Below, piece after piece: positions 45,323 to 53,425 of a stretch of DNA of 64,000 nucleotides (positions are counted from its first letter, which is position 1; every line of letters starts with the position of its first letter). This DNA is from Tsuneonella dongtanensis (GTDB taxonomy: Bacteria > Pseudomonadota > Alphaproteobacteria > Sphingomonadales > Sphingomonadaceae). The notes below the pieces were generated by a model, which saw only the letters and a list, made by a program, of their open reading frames with translations, was not told where the DNA came from and searched no databases. The DNA lies in contig NZ_CP016591.1 of NCBI RefSeq assembly GCF_001698205.1, positions 372,001-436,000 of the forward strand. The letters are read 5' to 3'. A program made the translations under genes and the position numbers.

Positions 45323-46180
45323 TCAATTCGATTTCTCTTGCCATTCCCATTCGTCGACGACCAGCATGCCGTCAGAAAAGTGTATGACAGGCGGTTGCGC
45401 ACCCGTCATTTCCGTTGTGTCAGCTATACGGTCGGCGCGATGCGCACGCCAGATCACAAGTCGACCGTTCGCCCGGTCGACGAAGGCGCCAGGATAGGGT
45501 CTGGTAGTTGCGCGCACGAGGCGTTCTGCCTCGAAGACGCTCCCAGCTAGATCGATGCTGCCGTCTTGCGGAGTACGGCCAGGCCATTCTGTCGCAAACC
45601 GATCGTCTTGCGCCCGCGGCTCGATTGTCCCGTCGCGTAGCCGGGGAAAGACTTCCCGAATGAGGTCGACGTGCGCATCATTCACTGCAGCATACAATTT
45701 GCCGGCGTCGCAATCGGCTGCGAGCGGTATCACCCGCTGAGCGATTATGGGTCCGGTGTCCACCCCATCGTCTAGTTTGAACATGGTAACCCCGGTCTGG
45801 TCCAAGCCCTTGATGATGGCCCACGGAATCGCCGCCCTTCCGCGACCGACCGGCAAAAGCGTCGGATGAATGCCGATCACGCCCTGCGTCGGCGATGCCA
45901 GCAATTCGGCTCGCGCGATCTGCGACCAGCCAATGATGAACAGCCAATCGATTGAGCGCTCTTGAATTGCAGCAACGGCAGTCTGGTTGTTGATATTGCG
46001 TACCTTGAGGAGATCAACGCCGTTTTGCCCGCAAAAATCGTCGAGATAGATTCGGCCGGACTTTGCCTGCGCCATGTCGTCTTCCAGCGTGATGGCGAGG
46101 TCAAGCTTACCGCCCACATCGTAAATGGCCTCCATGCAGGAGAGGCCCAGTTGAACGCAGGTGACAAAACCGAAACGCAC
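45323..46180 (-). CDS. Sugar N-formyltransferase-like protein
   Basis: The 285-residue product has the formyltransferase fold (HPTLLPVGRGRAAIPW; TGVTMFKLDDGVDTGPI) and a C-terminal domain with RLVRATTRPYPGAF, a feature of ArnA-type sugar formyltransferases rather than of Met-tRNA formyltransferase. It should transfer a formyl group from 10-formyl-tetrahydrofolate to an amino sugar. Of the Asn-His-Asp catalytic set, His105 and Asp141 are present, but the Asn position is Gly103. This may be a subfamily trait or a loss of activity. GTG 46180 has GGAG seven bases upstream; a TTG one codon earlier is possible. It lies between the sugar transferase and CapD-type genes. Confidence 0.8.
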   Translation of the reverse strand: MRFGFVTCVQLGLSCMEAIYDVGGKLDLAITLEDDMAQAKSGRIYLDDFCGQNGVDLLKVRNINNQTAVAAIQERSIDWLFIIGWSQIARAELLASPTQGVIGIHPTLLPVGRGRAAIPWAIIKGLDQTGVTMFKLDDGVDTGPIIAQRVIPLAADCDAGKLYAAVNDAHVDLIREVFPRLRDGTIEPRAQDDRFATEWPGRTPQDGSIDLAGSVFEAERLVRATTRPYPGAFVDRANGRLVIWRAHRADRIADTTEMTGAQPPVIHFSDGMLVVDEWEWQEKSN

Positions 46181-46205
46181 CAATCTTCTCCTCAGTCACC
46201 TGCGC

Positions 46206-46772
46206 TTAGTACTTCGGCGGCGTGCGCTTTAGATAGCCGAACGTGCGCAGGACGATCGCGATATCGCTCAAGAGTGACATCCGCTGCGCATAAACCCCGT
46301 CGAAAGCGGCTTTCTCAGCTGCGCTCATCCCATCAAAGCTGTTGATCTGGGCAAGACCGGTCAATCCAGGCCTGCAGTCGAGAGCGCCGTTTTCCCGGCG
46401 CAGCACGATCAATTCGGACTGCGTGGGGATTGGTGGACGCGGCCCGACGAGCGACATATCTCCTTTCAAAATATTAACGAGCTGTGGAAGCTCGTCGAGG
46501 TTGCTGCGGCGAAGGAACCATCCGAAGGGACGTAGCTGCACTTCGCCCAGTTCGTCAGAAGCAACGTCGCGAGTATCGGCAGGCATGCTGCGGAACTTGT
46601 AGAACTCAAAGACCGCTCCCCCGCGCCCGACGCGCATTTGTCGAAAAATCGCAGGGCCCGGGCTCGATAGTTTGGCGCCGACCGCACAGAAAAGCATGAC
46701 CGGCGAAAGGACGATCAGCGCCGACCCTGCGACAACGATGTCGACCAACCGTTTGCCGAATTCCCGATACAC
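46206..46772 (-). CDS. Undecaprenyl-phosphate sugar phosphotransferase (PglC/WcaJ C-terminal type)
   Basis: This 188-residue monotopic membrane enzyme starts glycan assembly by moving a sugar-1-phosphate onto undecaprenyl phosphate. One re-entrant hydrophobic segment (about 11-33) precedes the motifs FYKFRSM, LRRSNLDELPQL with the catalytic Asp-Glu pair, GDMSLVGPRP, and RPGLTGLAQI. It is the short PglC-like form. It starts six bases after the PIG-L deacetylase gene. Together with the CapD-type dehydratase it probably installs an amino-deoxy sugar. Confidence 0.93.
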   Translation of the reverse strand: MYREFGKRLVDIVVAGSALIVLSPVMLFCAVGAKLSSPGPAIFRQMRVGRGGAVFEFYKFRSMPADTRDVASDELGEVQLRPFGWFLRRSNLDELPQLVNILKGDMSLVGPRPPIPTQSELIVLRRENGALDCRPGLTGLAQINSFDGMSAAEKAAFDGVYAQRMSLLSDIAIVLRTFGYLKRTPPKY

Positions 46773-46778
46773 GGGCGA

Positions 46779-47468
46779 TCAATCCATCCAGGTGCTGAAC
46801 ACGGTTTGGAAAGCTTCGGCGTGGCCTAGGCCGCATTCCGCCCCGCGCACTGCCGCAAGTCCGCGGATCGCCTCCTCACTGCGCGGATGGGGAAACGGGC
46901 GCATTACCTTGCGATAGCAGGCCAGCGCCGCCAACTTCGTGTCGAGCGTATCGTCGATCCCGACATACTCGTTTGCCTCGAACGCGGGGCCTAACGTCGG
47001 AAAACTCCAGTCGGTTGCAGAAGGGATCTCCATACAGTGCAACGATCGCACACGGGCCAAGTCCGAGCGGCGCTGAAATAGTCGCGTCGCTGCAAAACAC
47101 GCGGCGGCGACCTGACGATGGTCGTCATTGAGGTCACCTGGATGGTGGGTAAAGATGCGGTCGGGTGCGAACGCAGCGATCTGCGTCTCGAGAAACTGAA
47201 CCAGCTCGATGTGCGGCACGGTGTTAAGGCGAATATTCGGGAAATCGCCAAGTACGGGCTGGGCGAACCCTACAGTCCTGCAAGCATCTACGATGTCAGC
47301 GGCGAGTTCGGCATCGCTCGGCCGCTGCGTTCTTGCATCGACATGACCGCACAGAAGCACGGGCTGAATCGTTTCGCCCCGGGCTGCGAGCTTGGCTCCG
47401 GTCGCACCGAAGCCGAGAATTTCATCGTCTGGATGCGCCGCGACGACGAGGTTGACTGCCGGCTTCAT
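46779..47468 (-). CDS. PIG-L family deacetylase
   Basis: This zinc-dependent N-deacetylase of 229 residues carries the AHPDDE motif at 11-16 and a second ligand region HHPGDLNDDH near residue 109. Members remove acetyl groups from N-acetylated sugars, often in glycan or glycolipid synthesis. The start at 47468 follows the family's N-terminus; an upstream frame to 47543 lacks support. It is the first gene of the four-gene minus-strand operon. The 243 bases between it and the divergent SDR gene contain no further gene that I can support. Confidence 0.9.
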   Translation of the reverse strand: MKPAVNLVVAAHPDDEILGFGATGAKLAARGETIQPVLLCGHVDARTQRPSDAELAADIVDACRTVGFAQPVLGDFPNIRLNTVPHIELVQFLETQIAAFAPDRIFTHHPGDLNDDHRQVAAACFAATRLFQRRSDLARVRSLHCMEIPSATDWSFPTLGPAFEANEYVGIDDTLDTKLAALACYRKVMRPFPHPRSEEAIRGLAAVRGAECGLGHAEAFQTVFSTWMD

Positions 47469-47711
47469 CGTGCAGACCGATCGCTGAATGCGCCTATCGA
47501 AAGGTCGGGGGCATGATGACAATTCATTGATTACCCTATCCAAATGGCCGACCGAGACGATCGGGGCGGACCATTGGACCTAGTCCCTATCAGATCGAGC
47601 GGCCCGCCTTTAGCACTCCGCTCGACAAGGTCCACCCTCGAAGTCGCTAGACCCGGCCACCTTTGCCGGCCGGATTGACACTGCCGGAAAACTTGGGTTG
47701 GGCGTCGCTCC

Positions 47712-48584
47712 ATGTCGAGCCCGCGCCCCATCAAACCCGTCGTCATTATCGGGGGCAGCAGTCAGGCGGGGCGCGCGTTGGCGCGCCGCGTTGCCCAGCC
47801 TGTTGTCCCGGTTGTGCGCGCCCCATCGGGACTTCCCGGCGAGCACGTCGTCGCGGCTTACGAAGACGGCCCCGGCGATCTTCCCCTCCACGGCGCCACG
47901 ATCGTGAACTGCGCGGGGACCCCCTTCGGGAGCGTCGAGGTGCTCGACCGCGCCAATCGAGCAGTGCCGCTCGCGTGGGCGCGGGCGGCCGCCGAGCAGG
48001 ATGCCGGGCGGTTCGTCCAGATATCGTCATTCTCGGTATTCGGTCCGGCCGAAGCGGTGGATGGCACGACCCCGCTGTCTCCTTCGTCGGATTACGGCCG
48101 CTCAAAGCTAGCCGCCGAACGAGACCTTGCCGGAACCGGCCTAGGTGGACGGCTCACCATCTTGCGGGTCCCGATCCTGATCGGAGGCGGAGCGGACAAG
48201 CTTGCGCAGCTCGTGGGTCTCGCCCGTCGGTGGCGCGTTATCCCGGCCGCTCCCTGGCCGACGCCGCGATCGATGCTCAGTTACGATGGCCTCGCGGCAA
48301 CGATCATCGATATTATCGTTGGAGAGAAGGGCGGCACGTTGATGGCTGCCGATCCCATTCCCTTTACCCCGGCGCTTCTGGCCGAACACGCGCGCCGGGC
48401 CGGTATCGCCGCGCGCGTGGTGCGCGTCCCTCGGCCTGCGCTGGCTGCGGTCGAGCGCCTCCAGCCCGGAATCCATGCAAGCCTGTTTCGGCCAAGCGTC
48501 CTGTCGGATACGGCCAACGCGGTCGCGCGTGACGTCGAATTCGACCGCATCGGAACGGTTCTCGACCGCCTTCTGACGAAATGA
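47712..48584 (+). CDS. NAD-dependent epimerase/dehydratase family protein (extended SDR)
   Basis: This 290-residue protein has an N-terminal nucleotide-binding strand [15 protein letters not shown] and a YGRSK active-site motif (Tyr-x3-Lys) preceded by ISSFSVFG. The role could be epimerase, dehydratase or reductase on a nucleotide sugar. Because rmlD is otherwise missing next to rmlACB, a reductase role is conceivable, but the sequence is not a clear RmlD. It precedes the rml genes by 88 bases on the same strand. Confidence 0.78.
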   Translation: MSSPRPIKPVVIIGGSSQAGRALARRVAQPVVPVVRAPSGLPGEHVVAAYEDGPGDLPLHGATIVNCAGTPFGSVEVLDRANRAVPLAWARAAAEQDAGRFVQISSFSVFGPAEAVDGTTPLSPSSDYGRSKLAAERDLAGTGLGGRLTILRVPILIGGGADKLAQLVGLARRWRVIPAAPWPTPRSMLSYDGLAATIIDIIVGEKGGTLMAADPIPFTPALLAEHARRAGIAARVVRVPRPALAAVERLQPGIHASLFRPSVLSDTANAVARDVEFDRIGTVLDRLLTK

Positions 48585-48599
48585 CGTCATCGCGACGGG

Positions 48600-48628
48600 T
48601 TGTCACTGCGTCGCACTCTGCCTAAAGC
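48600..48628 (+). promoter_or_regulatory. Candidate promoter of the rml operon
   Basis: TTGTCA (48600-48605) and TAAAGC (48623-48628) are 17 bases apart, 44 bases before the rmlA start. The -35 is close to consensus and the -10 moderate. Confidence 0.35.
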
Positions 48629-48672
48629 GCCGCGCGTCCGGCTACTCGGACAGGCAGTACGGTCGTGGATTC

Positions 48673-49554
48673 GTGAAAGGCATCATTCTGGCCGGGGGCA
48701 GCGGCACCCGGCTTTATCCGGCGACGCTCAGCGTCTCCAAGCAATTGCTGCCAGTCTACGACAAGCCGATGATCTATTATCCGCTGTCGGTGCTGATGCT
48801 TGCCGGGATTCGCGAGATCCTCGTCATCAGCACGCCGCGAGACGTGCCGATGTTCCGCGACCTGCTGGGCGACGGCAGCGATTTCGGGATCGCTCTCGAT
48901 TATGCGGTGCAACCCGCGCCCAACGGTCTCGCCGAAGCCTTCATCATCGGCGCGGACTTCGTGCGCGGCGGCCCGAGCGCGCTGATCCTGGGCGACAACA
49001 TCTACCACGGCGAGAAGATGGGCGAGAAGTGCGCCGCCGCCGCTGCCGAGGCCGCGAACGGCGGTGCGAACGTTTTCGCCTACCATGTCGACGATCCGCA
49101 GCGGTACGGGGTCGCCGAATTCGATCCCGCCACCGGCAAGGCGCTGTCGATCGAGGAAAAGCCCGCCGATCCGCGCAGCAACTGGGCGGTAACCGGGCTC
49201 TACTTCTACGATTCCGACGTCGTCGACATCGCGAAGTCGATCAAACCGTCGCATCGCGGCGAGCTGGAAATCACCGACGTCAATCGCACCTACCTCGAGC
49301 GCGGCGACCTTCACATTACCCGGCTTGGCCGCGGTTACGCCTGGCTCGACACTGGCACCCACGATTCACTGCACGAGGCGGCAAGCTTCGTGCGCACGAT
49401 CGAACACCGTACGGGCATCAAGATCGCCTGTCCGGAGGAAGTAGCGCTAGAGCAAGGCTGGCTCGATGCCGAAGCCGTGCTCCGCCGCGCGGCAACGCTC
49501 GGCAAGACCGGCTATGCCGACTATCTGAAAAAGCTTGCCGGGGTGCGCGGGTGA
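48673..49554 (+). CDS. rmlA: Glucose-1-phosphate thymidylyltransferase
   Basis: RmlA (RfbA) makes dTDP-glucose, the first step of dTDP-L-rhamnose synthesis. The 293-residue product has [11 protein letters not shown] at residues 6-16, the KPMIYYPLS segment, EEKPADP and the C-terminal EEVALEQGW helix region. All match the tetrameric RmlA family. The start is GTG. Its stop overlaps the rmlC start as GTGA. Confidence 0.97.
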   Translation: MKGIILAGGSGTRLYPATLSVSKQLLPVYDKPMIYYPLSVLMLAGIREILVISTPRDVPMFRDLLGDGSDFGIALDYAVQPAPNGLAEAFIIGADFVRGGPSALILGDNIYHGEKMGEKCAAAAAEAANGGANVFAYHVDDPQRYGVAEFDPATGKALSIEEKPADPRSNWAVTGLYFYDSDVVDIAKSIKPSHRGELEITDVNRTYLERGDLHITRLGRGYAWLDTGTHDSLHEAASFVRTIEHRTGIKIACPEEVALEQGWLDAEAVLRRAATLGKTGYADYLKKLAGVRG

Positions 49555-50120
49555 CCTCGTTCAAGCCTACCGAAATTCCCGCGGTCGTGGAGATCGTGCC
49601 GCAACGGTTCGGTGATCACCGCGGCTGGTTCTCCGAGGTGTACAAGCGCCCCGAACACGCGCAGGCCGGCTATGCCATCGACTGGATGCAGGACAACCAG
49701 TCGTTCTCCGCGCCCGCCGGCACCGTGCGCGGCCTTCACTTCCAGGTGCCGCCGGTTGCGCAGGACAAGCTCGTGCGGGTGCTCAGCGGTGCCGTATTCG
49801 ACGTTGCGGTCGACTTGCGGCGCGGGTCGCCCACCTACGGGAAATGGGTGGGCCGCGAACTGACGGCCGAAGCCGGCAACCAGTTGCTGGTCCCGGTCGG
49901 TTTCGCGCATTGCTTCATGACGCTCGTGCCCGACACCCATGTGCTCTACAAGGTGAGCGCGCCCTGGTCGAAGGACCACGAAGGCGCAATCCGCTGGGAC
50001 GACCCGTCGATCGGGATCGACTGGCCTGTCCTCGACGTCCCGCCGACCCTGTCCGACAAGGATCGCGACGCTCCCTTGCTCGCGGACTTCGACAGCCCGT
50101 TCGTCTACGAGAGCCGATAG
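49551..50120 (+). CDS. rmlC: dTDP-4-dehydrorhamnose 3,5-epimerase
   Basis: RmlC (RfbC) epimerises dTDP-4-keto-6-deoxyglucose at C3 and C5. The 189-residue cupin carries [19 protein letters not shown], the active-site His in VRGLHFQ and the C-terminal [12 protein letters not shown]. It starts at GTG within GTGA at the end of rmlA and ends two bases before rmlB. Gene order here is rmlA-rmlC-rmlB. Confidence 0.96.
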   Translation: MTSFKPTEIPAVVEIVPQRFGDHRGWFSEVYKRPEHAQAGYAIDWMQDNQSFSAPAGTVRGLHFQVPPVAQDKLVRVLSGAVFDVAVDLRRGSPTYGKWVGRELTAEAGNQLLVPVGFAHCFMTLVPDTHVLYKVSAPWSKDHEGAIRWDDPSIGIDWPVLDVPPTLSDKDRDAPLLADFDSPFVYESR

Positions 50121-50122
50121 CG

Positions 50123-51184
50123 ATGCAGACCATTCTCGTCACGGGAGGCGCCGGCTTCATCGGTTCGGCCGTGGTCCGCCGCCTGGTGCGCCAGGGCCGC
50201 ACCGTCATCAATCTCGACAAGCTTACCTATGCAGGCAACCCTGCCTCGCTGAAGGTGATCGAGAACGCGCCGAACCACCGTCTCGTTCAGGGCGACATCG
50301 CCGACACCGACCTGGTCCTTTCGCTTCTGCGCGAACACGATGTCGACGCGATCATGCATCTCGCCGCCGAAAGCCATGTCGATCGGTCGATCGACGGTCC
50401 TGGCGCATTCGTCGAAACGAACGTGGTCGGCACGTTCCGCCTGCTGTCGGCTGCGCTCGAGTACTGGCGCGAGCTCGAAGCCGATCGCAAGGCGACCTTC
50501 CGCTTTCATCACATCTCGACCGACGAGGTTTTCGGCGACCTTCCGTTCGACGACAGCAAGTTCACCGAACGGACGCCCTACGCGCCCTCCAGCCCGTATT
50601 CAGCCTCGAAGGCGGCCAGCGACCACTTCGTTCGCGCCTGGCACGAAACCTACGGCCTGCCGGTCGTGCTCTCCAATTGCTCCAACAACTACGGGCCCTA
50701 CCATTTCCCGGAAAAGCTGATCCCGCTCGTGCTGCTCAACGCGCTCGAAGGCAAGCCGCTGCCGGTCTACGGCAAGGGCGATAACGTGCGCGACTGGCTC
50801 TATGTGGACGATCACGCCGCCGCGCTCGAAGCCGTGCTCACCCGCGGAGCCGTGGGCGAAAGCTACAACGTGGGCGGCAACCAGGAACGCACCAATCTCG
50901 AAGTGGTCGAGGCGATCTGCGACGCGCTCGATGCCCGCCTGCCGCTGGAAAGCGGCGGCTCGCGACGCGACCTGATCACGTTCGTCGCGGACCGGCCGGG
51001 CCACGACCGGCGCTACGCAATCGACGCCAGCAAGATCGAGAGCGATCTGGGCTGGACACCGGAAGAAACGTTCGACAGCGGGCTCGGCAAGACGATCGAC
51101 TGGTATCTCGACAATCGCTGGTGGTGGGAACCGATCCGTTCGGGCACTTATGCCGGTCAGAGGTTGGGGCAGAGGCAGGCGTAA
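50123..51184 (+). CDS. rmlB: dTDP-glucose 4,6-dehydratase
   Basis: RmlB (RfbB) converts dTDP-glucose to dTDP-4-keto-6-deoxyglucose using bound NAD. The 353-residue chain has [11 protein letters not shown] at the start, [26 protein letters not shown] with the active-site Asp-Glu pair, and the catalytic Tyr in YSASKAAS. The C-terminus contains [12 protein letters not shown]. The TAA overlaps the next start by one base (TAATG). rmlD, the fourth pathway gene, is not within the window. Confidence 0.97.
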   Translation: MQTILVTGGAGFIGSAVVRRLVRQGRTVINLDKLTYAGNPASLKVIENAPNHRLVQGDIADTDLVLSLLREHDVDAIMHLAAESHVDRSIDGPGAFVETNVVGTFRLLSAALEYWRELEADRKATFRFHHISTDEVFGDLPFDDSKFTERTPYAPSSPYSASKAASDHFVRAWHETYGLPVVLSNCSNNYGPYHFPEKLIPLVLLNALEGKPLPVYGKGDNVRDWLYVDDHAAALEAVLTRGAVGESYNVGGNQERTNLEVVEAICDALDARLPLESGGSRRDLITFVADRPGHDRRYAIDASKIESDLGWTPEETFDSGLGKTIDWYLDNRWWWEPIRSGTYAGQRLGQRQA

Positions 51185-52677
51185 TGGCTTTTTGGCAATC
51201 GCTTACGGGAAATCGCCGCGCAAAACGTCCTGCGACAGGGGCCGCGCTGCCCTCGCTGACGACGCATTTCAGCGCCGACTTCATCGTGCTCTCGATCTTC
51301 GTGGCGTTCGTTTTCGTCGCCGGTGGTGGCTCCCGGGCCGACATGATGTCGCTGGTCATCATCCGCCCCATCGCTGTTTTGCTGGCTGCCTGGTGGGCGC
51401 TTCGACTGGGTGCCGAGCAACTTCAGGGGTTTCGCTGGCTGATCGTCATCGCGGGCGCCGTTGCGCTGCTGGTGGGCGCGCATCTCGTCCCCCTGCCTCC
51501 CGCGGTCTGGCAGGCATTGCCCGGTCACGACATCGTGGTGGACGTCGATCGCGCCGCAGGCATAGCCGGCATGTGGCGCCCGCTGTCGATCGCACCCGAC
51601 GCCACATGGAACGCCCTGTTCTCGCTTTCGGTACCGATCGCCGTAGGACTGGGACTCCTGCACCTGACGCGAGACGAGCGGCGGGCCTTGCTTCCCGTCC
51701 TAATCGGCATCGCGACCGTGTCCCTGATGCTGACCCTGGCCCAGGACGCGGCCCCCGGCGCGACGGCGCTCTGGTTCCATCGCGTGACCAATTCGGGGGA
51801 TCCGGTCGGTCTATTCGCCAACAGGAACCACAATTCGGTTTTCCTCGCGTGCCTGCCCCTCCTCCTCACCGTCTGGGCGTTCGATGCCGAACACGCGCGG
51901 CGGGCCGCCATGCGCAAGGCGGTGGCCGCAGGGCTGACCCTGTTGATCGTCGTGGCGATCATCGTCGCGGGATCGCGCGCGGGACTCATCGCGCTTGGGC
52001 TGGCGCTGGCGGGCACGGCCCTCCTGGTGCCGCTCTCCGCGATCACGCCCAAGTCCCCGCGCCTGGCCCGGTGGACCAAGCCCGTCCTGATCGGCCTGGT
52101 GGCGGCATTCGTCGTGGGCGCCGCAGCGGGCGTCGCCTATGTCGTGCGATCGAGCGAGAACGGCGGCGGAGGCTCGGGGGATGCGATCGATCGCATCGGC
52201 GCGTCAAGTACCGACGAATTCCGCATTGGTTTCTGGCAGCGGACGCTGGATCTAACGCCGGACTATCTGCCGCTGGGATCGGGAGCAGGATCGTTCGTCG
52301 AGGCGTATCAGGTGGGCCAGCCCGAAGACACGGTGGGCCCGCAGTACATCAACCATGCGCACAACGACTATCTCGAAGTGGCGTTGACTACGGGCGTCCC
52401 GGGCGTGCTGCTACTGCTCGCGATCCTCTTGTTTCTTGCGCTTCGCGCGCTCGCGGTCTGGCGGACTCCGCCGGAGAAGCGGCGCAACGTGTACCTGGCG
52501 CGCGCGGCTTCACTCGCGCTGGGCATCATCGCGCTCGCCAGTGCCGTCGACTACCCCGTGCGGGTACCGTCGATCGCCGCCTTCGTGGTGATCCTGGCGG
52601 TCTGGCTGGCCCAGCCCCGTGCCGCGTCCGGCGGGGCCGCGCGAAGCGCTATGGCGTTTCCCAACCGACTGGGCTAG
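51184..52677 (+). CDS. O-antigen ligase/polymerase family membrane protein
   Basis: This 497-residue protein has about eleven membrane spans and the large periplasmic loop of the Wzy/WaaL family. The loop holds RIGFWQRTLDLTPDYLPLG and NHAHNDYLEVAL with the conserved His; an earlier NRNHNS segment and a GSRAG motif lie in the core. The protein either polymerises repeat units or transfers them to an acceptor. Its position next to export genes favours polymerisation. The ATG overlaps the rmlB stop by one base. Confidence 0.88.
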   Translation: MAFWQSLTGNRRAKRPATGAALPSLTTHFSADFIVLSIFVAFVFVAGGGSRADMMSLVIIRPIAVLLAAWWALRLGAEQLQGFRWLIVIAGAVALLVGAHLVPLPPAVWQALPGHDIVVDVDRAAGIAGMWRPLSIAPDATWNALFSLSVPIAVGLGLLHLTRDERRALLPVLIGIATVSLMLTLAQDAAPGATALWFHRVTNSGDPVGLFANRNHNSVFLACLPLLLTVWAFDAEHARRAAMRKAVAAGLTLLIVVAIIVAGSRAGLIALGLALAGTALLVPLSAITPKSPRLARWTKPVLIGLVAAFVVGAAAGVAYVVRSSENGGGGSGDAIDRIGASSTDEFRIGFWQRTLDLTPDYLPLGSGAGSFVEAYQVGQPEDTVGPQYINHAHNDYLEVALTTGVPGVLLLLAILLFLALRALAVWRTPPEKRRNVYLARAASLALGIIALASAVDYPVRVPSIAAFVVILAVWLAQPRAASGGAARSAMAFPNRLG

Positions 52678-52701
52678 CGACGGTTTTCTCTGGAGGGTCC
52701 A

Positions 52702-53409
52702 ATGCGTCGTGCTGTAATGTTGGCCGCTTTCTTGGCGGCATTTCTCGCCGGGTGTGGGGGCGGGCCCAAGTTCGGGTCTGCCGGCTCGGTCGCGCAGACG
52801 CTGACCGAACTGCCCGAACCCACCGCGGCCGACACGATGGGCGTGCGCACGTACCGCGTCGCGCCGCTCGATAAGCTTCGCGTCGATGTATACGACCTCC
52901 CGGCGCTCAGCCTGGAAAGCGTGCAGGTCGGTGCCGACGGCATTCTCAAGTACCCCGTTGCCGGCGAAGTCGCGGTTGTCGGCTTGACTCCGGCCGAGGT
53001 CGAGGGCCTCCTTCAGCAGCGGCTGCGGCAGAACTACATCCGCGATCCCCAGGTCACGGTGAACCTCGTCCAGACGACCACGCAGGTCGTCACCGTGGAT
53101 GGCCAGGTGCGCGAGCCCGGGCAGTATCCCGTCATCGGCGGCACCACCCTGATCGAGACAATCGCCAAGGCCAAGGGACTCACGGAAACCGCGAAGCCTT
53201 CGTCCGTGGTCGTCCTGCGCACGGTGAACGGCCAGAAGATGGCGGCGCTCTACAACCTGACCGCCATCCGCCGCGGGGTCTATGCCGATCCCGCGCTGTA
53301 TCCGAACGACATCGTCGTGGTCGACGAGAACGTGGCCCAGCGGTACTTCCGTGACGCCATCACGATCTTCTCCACCCTGAGCTATCCGCTCGTGGCACTC
53401 CTTCCCTAA
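52702..53409 (+). CDS. Polysaccharide export lipoprotein (Wza/GumB-like)
   Basis: This 235-residue protein has a lipoprotein signal ending FLAGC (about residue 18). A Poly_export domain starts at YRVAPLDKLRVDVYDL, and an SLBB domain follows with VDGQVREPGQYPV. It should form the outer-membrane exit channel for the exopolysaccharide. CTGGAGGG precedes the start. The short form, lacking the C-terminal amphipathic helix of E. coli Wza, is common in GumB-like proteins. The tyrosine autokinase follows after 16 bases. Confidence 0.93.
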   Translation: MRRAVMLAAFLAAFLAGCGGGPKFGSAGSVAQTLTELPEPTAADTMGVRTYRVAPLDKLRVDVYDLPALSLESVQVGADGILKYPVAGEVAVVGLTPAEVEGLLQQRLRQNYIRDPQVTVNLVQTTTQVVTVDGQVREPGQYPVIGGTTLIETIAKAKGLTETAKPSSVVVLRTVNGQKMAALYNLTAIRRGVYADPALYPNDIVVVDENVAQRYFRDAITIFSTLSYPLVALLP

Positions 53410-53425
53410 CGGGCATTCCAGCTCC

